Shown in pieces: positions 57,997 through 64,000 of a DNA stretch of 64,000 nucleotides (its first letter is position 1; every line of letters starts with the position of its first letter). Made by a program: the position numbers and the translations under genes. Below the pieces are notes generated by a model that was given only the letters and a program-made list of their open reading frames with translations, was not told where the DNA came from and searched no databases. Location of the stretch: assembly GCF_007746075.1 (NCBI RefSeq), contig NZ_CP036339.1, forward strand, positions 1,574,856-1,638,855, written 5' to 3'. Source of the DNA: Lacipirellula limnantheis (GTDB taxonomy: Bacteria > Planctomycetota > Planctomycetia > Pirellulales > Lacipirellulaceae).

Positions 57997-58893
57997 GTGC
58001 TGCGGTGGCGACTCATTCTCGGCGTGCTGCTGGTCGCCGGACTTGCTGGCCTCTGTTGGTTGGATGCCCACGCGCCGTGGCCCGGGCTGTACCTCGGTCC
58101 GGTGGCAATTCTGGCGGCAGTGCTCGCGACGGGCGAAATGCTTCGGATGTTTCGCGCTCAGGGGCACGAGCCGACCGCGTGGCCTGCGTACGTCGGAACG
58201 CTGCTGCCGGTCGCCGTGAGTTGTGCGGCGGTCAGCGGTTATGCCCAGCCGCCAGTGTTTAGCTTGGGTCGGCTCGGTTGGCTTGCGCTCGCGCTGGTCG
58301 CGGGATTAGGCATCGCTATTGTCGGGGAGATGCGGCGGTACGAATCTCCCGGTCACTCGATTGTCCGCTTGTCGCTGACCGCACTATCAGTGCTGTACGT
58401 CGGCGGATTGCTGGGGATGCTCGTTCAGTTGCGTCTCGTCGAGCCGTACGGCTATGGCCTCGGCGCCTGGGGACAGTTGTTGCCGCTCCTTTCGCTCATC
58501 GCGACGGTGAAGCTGAGCGATACGATGCAGTACACGTTCGGCCGACTCTTCGGTAAGCACAAAGTCGCTCCGAGGCTCAGCCCCGGAAAGACTTGGGAGG
58601 GGACGATCGGCGGCATCGGTTCGGCAACGCTGATTGCCTCCGGCGCATTAGCCTACATCCTCCAGGGGAGCAGTGGACTGCAACCGCTGATGCTGGCGAA
58701 GACGGCCGCCTTCGCCCTGACAGTGACGATCGTCGGCATCATCGGCGACTTGGCCGAGTCGATGCTAAAGCGGGACGCTGGCGTCAAGGATTCGAGCGAC
58801 TGGCTGCCGGGGTTCGGCGGCGTGCTTGATATCCTCGATTCACTGCTGCTCGCGGCGCCGGTGGCGTATTTGTTTTGGGGGGTGGCGCTATAG
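57997..58893 (+). CDS. cdsA: Phosphatidate cytidylyltransferase
   Basis: Makes CDP-diacylglycerol for phospholipids. A 298-aa membrane protein of about eight helices with the CdsA signatures KVAPRLSPGKTWEG and, near the C-terminus, GDLAESMLKRDAGVKDSSDWLPGFGGVLDILDSL. GTG at 57997 has AAGGAG six bases upstream. The uppS-cdsA order is conserved in many bacteria. Confidence 0.94.
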   Translation: MLRWRLILGVLLVAGLAGLCWLDAHAPWPGLYLGPVAILAAVLATGEMLRMFRAQGHEPTAWPAYVGTLLPVAVSCAAVSGYAQPPVFSLGRLGWLALALVAGLGIAIVGEMRRYESPGHSIVRLSLTALSVLYVGGLLGMLVQLRLVEPYGYGLGAWGQLLPLLSLIATVKLSDTMQYTFGRLFGKHKVAPRLSPGKTWEGTIGGIGSATLIASGALAYILQGSSGLQPLMLAKTAAFALTVTIVGIIGDLAESMLKRDAGVKDSSDWLPGFGGVLDILDSLLLAAPVAYLFWGVAL

Positions 58894-58923
58894 GGCATTT
58901 GCCAGGGATGGGTCGAACCTGGG

Positions 58924-58963
58924 GCCGGACTGGTCGCTGAACCGACCACTCCGGCGGATTTTT
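58924..58963 (+). terminator. Intrinsic terminator after cdsA
   Basis: GCCGGACTGGTCG pairs with CGACCACTCCGGC (one mismatch), then GGATTTTT. The remaining 290 bp to phoH contains no gene. Confidence 0.8.
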
Positions 58964-59256
58964 CATTCAGGGAGCGATTCGGCAGGGAGCACCGGATTGA
59001 GGCCGGCGTGCGCGGTTCGATCCCTATAAACCGTTCGTGGGCAATTGTTTAAGGGCCCCTGTCGACAATCGACCGAGTAACCGACCGGGAGCCGGGTATA
59101 CTTGGGGAAGCAGGCCCGGATGGCGCGTCTCTGGCCAGCAGGCGCCGGGGCGATAGGATACTTGTTTCGTCTGGGACTGCTGACTGGGCCACCGTCTCGC
59201 TGGCCACGTACACCTCAGGGCATTTTGCGACTGCCAGCGCGCCGTCGCGTCTCTGC

Positions 59257-60201
59257 ATGATTGAAGCATCGATTTCGGTAGGAAGCGCCGAAGACCTTGT
59301 CTTGCTGCTGGGCGCCAAGGATCAGCACCTCAGACAAATCCGCGGGATGATTCCGGCGAAGATCTCGACTCGCGACGGCAAAGTCGTGGTTCAGGGAGAC
59401 GAGGGAGCCGTCATTCAAGCGACGTCCGTCTTGGAGGAATTGCGGGCCGCAATCGCCAAGCAAGGGGCGCTCGACTCGGAGCAGGTGGCGCAGATTGTCC
59501 ACCGCATCACGGGCAACGGGTCGGAAGTCTCGCCGAATGCACCGCCGATCGATATCCGCGCTGGACGAAAGATCCGCCCGCGCACGCCGGGGCAGGGCGA
59601 GTACGTCAAGGCGATTCGGTCGCACGACCTTGTCATTTGCGTGGGACCAGCCGGCACCGGCAAGACGTATCTCGCCGTCGCCACGGCCGTGGAGGCGCTG
59701 CGCGATCAGTCGATCCGGAAGATTGTGTTGGTTCGCCCCGCGGTAGAGGCCGGGGAGAGCCTCGGCTTTTTACCTGGCGATATGCAGGCCAAGATCAATC
59801 CCTACCTGCGGCCGCTGCAAGATGCGCTGCGGGAGATGATCGATCACGAGCAGGTCCGTCGCTATATGGAAGATGACGTCATCGAGGTGGCGCCGCTCGC
59901 TTACATGCGCGGCCGCACGCTGAACAATGCGTTCATCATCATGGACGAGGCGCAGAATACGACAGTCGGCCAGATGAAGATGTTCCTGACGCGGTTGGGC
60001 GAGGGATCGAAGATGGTCGTCTCGGGGGATACGTCGCAGGTCGACTTGCCCCACCACGCGCGCAGCGGGTTGGTCGACGCGCTGCATCGCCTCCAGGGCG
60101 TGGGCGGAGTTGCTTCGGTGCGTCTGACCGGTTCGGACATCGTGCGGCATCGTCTGGTGCAGGACATCGTCCGCGCGTACGAGGAGGGACCGAACGGTTA
60201 A
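59257..60201 (+). CDS. phoH: PhoH-like ATPase
   Basis: A 314-aa cytoplasmic P-loop protein: an N-terminal KH-like segment of about 100 residues, then Walker A GPAGTGKTYLA near residue 131 and Walker B FIIMDEAQNTT near residue 228, followed by VVSGDTSQVDLP. PhoH is linked to RNA metabolism. The gene starts the conserved cluster phoH - pgpH - ybeY - corC, which connects RNA maturation with membrane signalling. Confidence 0.95.
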   Translation: MIEASISVGSAEDLVLLLGAKDQHLRQIRGMIPAKISTRDGKVVVQGDEGAVIQATSVLEELRAAIAKQGALDSEQVAQIVHRITGNGSEVSPNAPPIDIRAGRKIRPRTPGQGEYVKAIRSHDLVICVGPAGTGKTYLAVATAVEALRDQSIRKIVLVRPAVEAGESLGFLPGDMQAKINPYLRPLQDALREMIDHEQVRRYMEDDVIEVAPLAYMRGRTLNNAFIIMDEAQNTTVGQMKMFLTRLGEGSKMVVSGDTSQVDLPHHARSGLVDALHRLQGVGGVASVRLTGSDIVRHRLVQDIVRAYEEGPNG

Positions 60202-60245
60202 TCGCCCGCGGCTCTAGTCGAGCCGAGCGTTGATCTTTTGCGCTT

Positions 60246-62513
60246 ATGTCGATGGTCCCTCCAAGGCGAACGCGTCAGCAACGGGTGGCGGCGGTCGAGC
60301 TGCCTCCGGGCATGTGGAAGACGCTCTGGACGAACGTGCAGCGCGGGTCGGTGCTGCTGCGCCTCGCGATGTGCGCCGCGGCGGCCATTTTCTTGTGGGC
60401 GTTCACAAAGGCGTGGGACCCGCCGTTCAGCCATCGACTGGGCGAAGTGCCGCATCGCAACGTCATTGCCCGCGTTGATTTTGAGCAGCCCGACCCCGCA
60501 GCGACCAATAAGGCGCGCGACGAAGCGCGGCGGTTTGCCATTGCTGAGTACGATCAGAATCCCGAGCCGCTTGCTCAACTCCGCGGGCAATTAGTCGACG
60601 AGATCAGCAAGGTGTTGCAGGCGAAGACCTTGGAAGAAGTCGACCCTGAGGTTTGGAAGCGATTCCAGCCCCCGCTCGCGGCCGGGACGCCCGACCCGAC
60701 TCCGGAAGAACAAAAGGAACAATTCGAGCGATTTCGTCAGGCGTTTGCGGAAGAGCAGGCGCTCTCGAAATTCGCGGACGCGCTTGAAGAAGTGATGACG
60801 CCGTTTGAGCAACGCGGCCTGCTCAAGGAACTGCCCGAGAGCGCTCAGGCAAACACGGAGAAGATTCTGGTCCGCTCCAAGGGGGCCGAAGCGTTTGGCG
60901 CGCAAGTCCCGGTAGCCGATGTGCGGGTCAAACAGGCCGCGCCGAAGCTACAGCAAGCTCTCAAGGAGAAGCTGCCGTCCGTCGAGGTCGCCGAGCGGGC
61001 GTTTGCCTGGCTGGAGCCGAAGCTCCCCGAGACCTTGACGCTCGATGCGAAGGCGACCCAAGCGTCGCAAGAAAAGGCTGCGGCCGAGGTGGCGGAAGTC
61101 ACCAAGCCGTTCGTCCAAGGCAAGGACATGCTCGCCGAAGCGGGAAAGCCGCTGAATGAGGATTCGCTCAAGTTGCTCCGGCTGGAGCACGAGGCCGACC
61201 TGGCCGACCGGACGGCGAGCGAGCGGTTGCATCGCTCGGCGGCGATGCTGGGGATGTTTGTGGCGCTCTATACGCTGGCGGGCTTCTATCTTTATCGCCG
61301 TGACCGCCGCGTGGTCGACGAGCTGCTGCGGCTCGCGGCGCTGCTTGGCCTGTTCGTCGTCTGCGTAGCCGTGGCAAAGGTGTTGAGTCAGTACGCGTGG
61401 GGCGCCGACGTTATTCCGTTGCTGCTGTTCGGCATGGTGATCGCCATTGCCTACCACCAGGAACTGGCGCTATTGCTGTCGCTGTGCACGACGCTGGTGG
61501 TCGTCGTCGCCATTGGACATGGCTTCACCGAGGCGCTGGCGCTCGCCGCGACGGTAGCGGGCGCCGTCCTGGTGCTGCGGCAAGTGCGGACGCGCAGCCG
61601 GCTGCTGGTCGTGGGGTTTGCGGCGGCGGCAGTTGGCTTTTTCACGACGCTTGGCGTCGGCATTCTCGACGAGCGCTCTTGGACCTCGCTGCTGACTGAC
61701 GGCTTTACCGTCGCGCTCTGGTCGATTATCGCCGGTTCGTTGATGACGGTTTTGCTGCCGACCGTTGAGAAATTGTTTGGCGTCGAGACAGACCTCAGCC
61801 TGATCGAGCTAGGCGACCCGGCACATCCGTTATTGCAGGAGCTGATCCGGCGGGCGCCAGGAACGTACAACCATTCGATCACCGTTGCGTCGCTCGCCGA
61901 GGCGGCGGCGGAATCGATCGGCGCTCGCGGCTTGCTGGTGCGGGTCGGAGCTTACTTCCACGACATCGGCAAGATGCTCAAGCCGCAGTATTTCATCGAG
62001 AATCAAACCAAGGGGGACAACCGCCACGACTCGCTTGTCCCCGCAATGAGCACGTTGGTGATTATTGCTCACGTCAAGGATGGCGCCGACTTGGCTCGCC
62101 AGAATCGGCTGCCCGATTCGATTATCGACTTCATTCAGCAGCACCACGGGACGACGCTGGTCGAGTACTTTTACCGGCAAGCGAATCAGAAGAAGGTGCA
62201 GGAAAACCCCGAGGGGGGCGCGCTGGACGAAAGTTCGTTCCGTTACCCCGGACCGAAGCCGCAAACGCGCGAGGCGGGGGTTTTGATGCTGGCGGACGCC
62301 GTGGAAAGTGCTAGCCGCGTGCTGAAAGAGCCGACGGCGTCGCGAATCGAGAACCTCGTGCACGAAATCTCGATGAAACGGCTGCTCGACGGGCAGTTTG
62401 ACGAAAGCGGGTTGACGCTCGAAGATATCCGCAAAATTGGCGAGAGCTTGGTAAAATCACTGACCGCCGTGTATCACGGTCGAGTGAAGTATCCCGACCA
62501 GGAAACTGCCTAA
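60246..62513 (+). CDS. pgpH: 7TM receptor with HD phosphohydrolase (PgpH-like)
   Basis: A 755-aa membrane protein, probably a cyclic-di-AMP phosphodiesterase. One helix is at about residues 38-55, an extracytoplasmic 7TMR-HDED domain at about 65-330, seven helices at about 335-515, and a cytoplasmic HD domain with NHSITVASLAEAAAE, AYFHDIGKMLKPQYF (the HD pair), and IQQHHGTTLVEYFY. This matches PgpH/YqfF. No diadenylate cyclase is in the window. Confidence 0.93.
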   Translation: MSMVPPRRTRQQRVAAVELPPGMWKTLWTNVQRGSVLLRLAMCAAAAIFLWAFTKAWDPPFSHRLGEVPHRNVIARVDFEQPDPAATNKARDEARRFAIAEYDQNPEPLAQLRGQLVDEISKVLQAKTLEEVDPEVWKRFQPPLAAGTPDPTPEEQKEQFERFRQAFAEEQALSKFADALEEVMTPFEQRGLLKELPESAQANTEKILVRSKGAEAFGAQVPVADVRVKQAAPKLQQALKEKLPSVEVAERAFAWLEPKLPETLTLDAKATQASQEKAAAEVAEVTKPFVQGKDMLAEAGKPLNEDSLKLLRLEHEADLADRTASERLHRSAAMLGMFVALYTLAGFYLYRRDRRVVDELLRLAALLGLFVVCVAVAKVLSQYAWGADVIPLLLFGMVIAIAYHQELALLLSLCTTLVVVVAIGHGFTEALALAATVAGAVLVLRQVRTRSRLLVVGFAAAAVGFFTTLGVGILDERSWTSLLTDGFTVALWSIIAGSLMTVLLPTVEKLFGVETDLSLIELGDPAHPLLQELIRRAPGTYNHSITVASLAEAAAESIGARGLLVRVGAYFHDIGKMLKPQYFIENQTKGDNRHDSLVPAMSTLVIIAHVKDGADLARQNRLPDSIIDFIQQHHGTTLVEYFYRQANQKKVQENPEGGALDESSFRYPGPKPQTREAGVLMLADAVESASRVLKEPTASRIENLVHEISMKRLLDGQFDESGLTLEDIRKIGESLVKSLTAVYHGRVKYPDQETA

Positions 62514-62534
62514 GTTGCAGTCGTCACGCGCCGC

Positions 62535-63077
62535 ATGAACCCTTTCCGCCCGCATGAAGCCACCGCCGACGATCAGGAACCTCCTGTACGTCGGCATCAG
62601 ATCTCGCTCACCAACCAGACGGCGACGCCCGTCGACGCCGAGCAAATCGAACGGGCGATCCGCTGGGCGCTGGCCGACTCGGCTTACGACGAAGCAAGCG
62701 TTAGCGTCGCGATCGTCGACGACGACGCGATCCACGAGCTCAATCGGCAATTCCTGGCGCACGATTACCCGACAGACGTTCTGAGCTTCACGCTGGAGGA
62801 CGACCCGCCGCGGTTAGAAGGCGAGATCGTCGTCAGCGTCGACACGGCGAGACAGAATGCCGAGGAGGCGGGCTGGACCGCGGCCGACGAACTGCTTTTG
62901 TACGTCATTCACGGCGCCCTGCACCTGGCGGGCTATCTCGACAAGTCGCCCGAGGACTGCGCCGAAATGAGGGCGGCCGAGGCGGCAGTCCTCGATCGGC
63001 TTGGGGTGAGGCGTTCGCCGACCGATGGTCGCTGGTCGTTCGACGGCGCGGACGTGCAGGAGGGGCCGCTGTCGTGA
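62535..63077 (+). CDS. ybeY: Endoribonuclease YbeY
   Basis: A metal-dependent RNase for 16S rRNA 3'-end maturation and ribosome quality control. The 180-aa protein has LNRQFLAHDYPTDVLSF, then the zinc motif HGALHLAGY near residue 125. The usual third ligand (GYDH) reads GYLDKSPED here, so that His is not in the standard place; activity may still be retained. The stop overlaps the next start (GTGA). Confidence 0.92.
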   Translation: MNPFRPHEATADDQEPPVRRHQISLTNQTATPVDAEQIERAIRWALADSAYDEASVSVAIVDDDAIHELNRQFLAHDYPTDVLSFTLEDDPPRLEGEIVVSVDTARQNAEEAGWTAADELLLYVIHGALHLAGYLDKSPEDCAEMRAAEAAVLDRLGVRRSPTDGRWSFDGADVQEGPLS

Positions 63078-64000
63078 CTGCGGACTTGCTGCTAGCGATC
63101 AGCATGGGAGCCCTCGCGGCAACGGCGATCGTCAACCTTGGGGTGCGAGCGCTGCGTGAATTCTCGCGCCACGATCTGGCCGAGGTTTGCACGCGCCGCG
63201 GCAAACCGGAGCGTTTCGGCGAGATCCTGCGAAATCACGACGAGGTGGCGCTCGGCGTCGAAATGTTGTCAGCCTTCACGGGGGTCCTCGGCATCATCAC
63301 CGGGGCGGCGTGGGCGGCAGAGCATTGGGATTTCTCCTTAACCGCGTCGATTGGCAAATTGCTTCTTACCTCCCTCCTGCTTGGACTAGTCTTTGTCACC
63401 GTGCGAACTTGGGCGCCTTGGGCGGGAGCACGGCTATTCGGCGAGGGATTTCTCTTTCGCACCTGGCCGATGTGGCGGGCCCTATCGGCGCTGACCCTGC
63501 CATTGGTGTGGGGGGCGCAGGCATTCGATGCGGTGCTCCATCGCATCGTCGGTCGCGAGCCGCAGAAAGTCGACGAGCAAGCGATCGAAGAGGAAATTCG
63601 CACGATTGTGAGCGAGGGGCACCGCGGCGGCCTGCTGGAGGACGAGGCGCGCGAAATGATCGAAGGGGTGATCGACCTGGGCGACGCCTACGTCTCGCAG
63701 ATCATGACGCCGCGCACCGACATGAACATGGTGCAGGCCGATTTGCCGTGGGACGAACTGCTGTCCGAGGTGATTGAGTCGGGGCACACGCGCATCCCCG
63801 TGTACGACAAGACGCGCGACGATATCGTGGGGCTGCTCTACAGCAAGGATCTGCTGCCGGAACTTGCCACGGGCGACGCCGCCTCACGCACGCCCATCCG
63901 CGATCTGGTGCGCAAGCCGCTGTTTGTGCCCGAAACCAAGGCGGTGAACGATCTGTTGCAGATGTTCCAGCAGTTGCGCACGCACATCGCCATCGTGCTC
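63074..64000 (+). CDS. CNNM/CBS-domain (CorC/HlyC-like) transporter-associated protein, partial
   Basis: The gene begins GTG at 63074, overlapping the ybeY stop, and runs off the window after 309 codons. Several hydrophobic segments lie in the first 155 residues (LLAISMGALAATAIV, LLLTSLLLGLVFVTV, LSALTLPLVWGAQAF). The CBS pair opens with QIMTPRTDMNMVQAD and TRIPVYDKTRDDIVGLLYSKDLL. This is the hemolysin-C/CorC family linked to magnesium or cobalt efflux. Standard context after ybeY. Confidence 0.92.
   Translation, partial: MTADLLLAISMGALAATAIVNLGVRALREFSRHDLAEVCTRRGKPERFGEILRNHDEVALGVEMLSAFTGVLGIITGAAWAAEHWDFSLTASIGKLLLTSLLLGLVFVTVRTWAPWAGARLFGEGFLFRTWPMWRALSALTLPLVWGAQAFDAVLHRIVGREPQKVDEQAIEEEIRTIVSEGHRGGLLEDEAREMIEGVIDLGDAYVSQIMTPRTDMNMVQADLPWDELLSEVIESGHTRIPVYDKTRDDIVGLLYSKDLLPELATGDAASRTPIRDLVRKPLFVPETKAVNDLLQMFQQLRTHIAIVL

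Overview
The window looks like a chromosomal segment of a planctomycete, most likely order Pirellulales. The signs are high GC, genes loosely packed on both strands, many GTG starts, and several genes with no visible Shine-Dalgarno site. A YTV-repeat cysteine-rich envelope protein, a PEP-CTERM protein, a membrane-anchored leucine-rich-repeat protein, a VIT/von Willebrand protein and a GxxExxY protein all fit that group. No phage, plasmid, insertion sequence or CRISPR array is visible.

Layout. 0-10 kb: glgC and leuS (minus), then a threonine/aspartate-family cluster hom - GxxExxY - apgM-like (candidate homoserine kinase) - lysC, then a bifunctional-nuclease-domain gene. 10-18.4 kb: an unknown gene, a DUF3467 gene, rsmG, truB, ftsK with an unusual acidic tail, and a PEP-CTERM protein. 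18.4-24.6 kb: a promoter, leader peptide, antiterminator and terminator upstream of citramalate synthase, then a VapBC-like pair and a mosaic valS. 24.6-33 kb: NfeD-like plus flotillin, a TPR protein, lpxA, ppdK, and the decayed remains of an endonuclease V gene. 33-38 kb: the YTV-repeat protein, rex, tRNA-Gln, a Hal2-type phosphatase and a stand-alone Clp N-domain protein. 38-42 kb: rpsB-tsf-pyrH-frr. 42-48 kb: a TolB-like propeller, an LRR protein, a duplicated parvulin-type isomerase, an aminotransferase and a PhyH-type dioxygenase. 48-51 kb: a GntR/ABC exporter cassette. 51-64 kb: carA, a VIT-vWA protein, purA-uppS-cdsA, and phoH-pgpH-ybeY-corC, the last running off the window.

Two themes stand out. 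First, the region 18400-18617 reads as a ribosome-mediated transcription attenuator. It has a sigma70-like promoter, a 29-codon leader peptide with a Val-Val-Val-Ile-Gly-Met-Ile-Ile run, a 10-nt segment that can pair with the 5' arm of a strong terminator, and then cimA, the entry enzyme of the pyruvate route to isoleucine. Second, the intergenic DNA carries many short inverted-repeat elements of about seven families. One family occupies all three spacers of rpsB-tsf-pyrH-frr. One brackets the GxxExxY gene inserted between hom and apgM. One lies in frame inside valS. One sits between the attenuator and cimA.

Coordinates, reading frames and motifs were read directly from the sequence. Family assignments rest on recognised motifs, not on database searches. 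Stem pairings were checked by eye, not by folding software.
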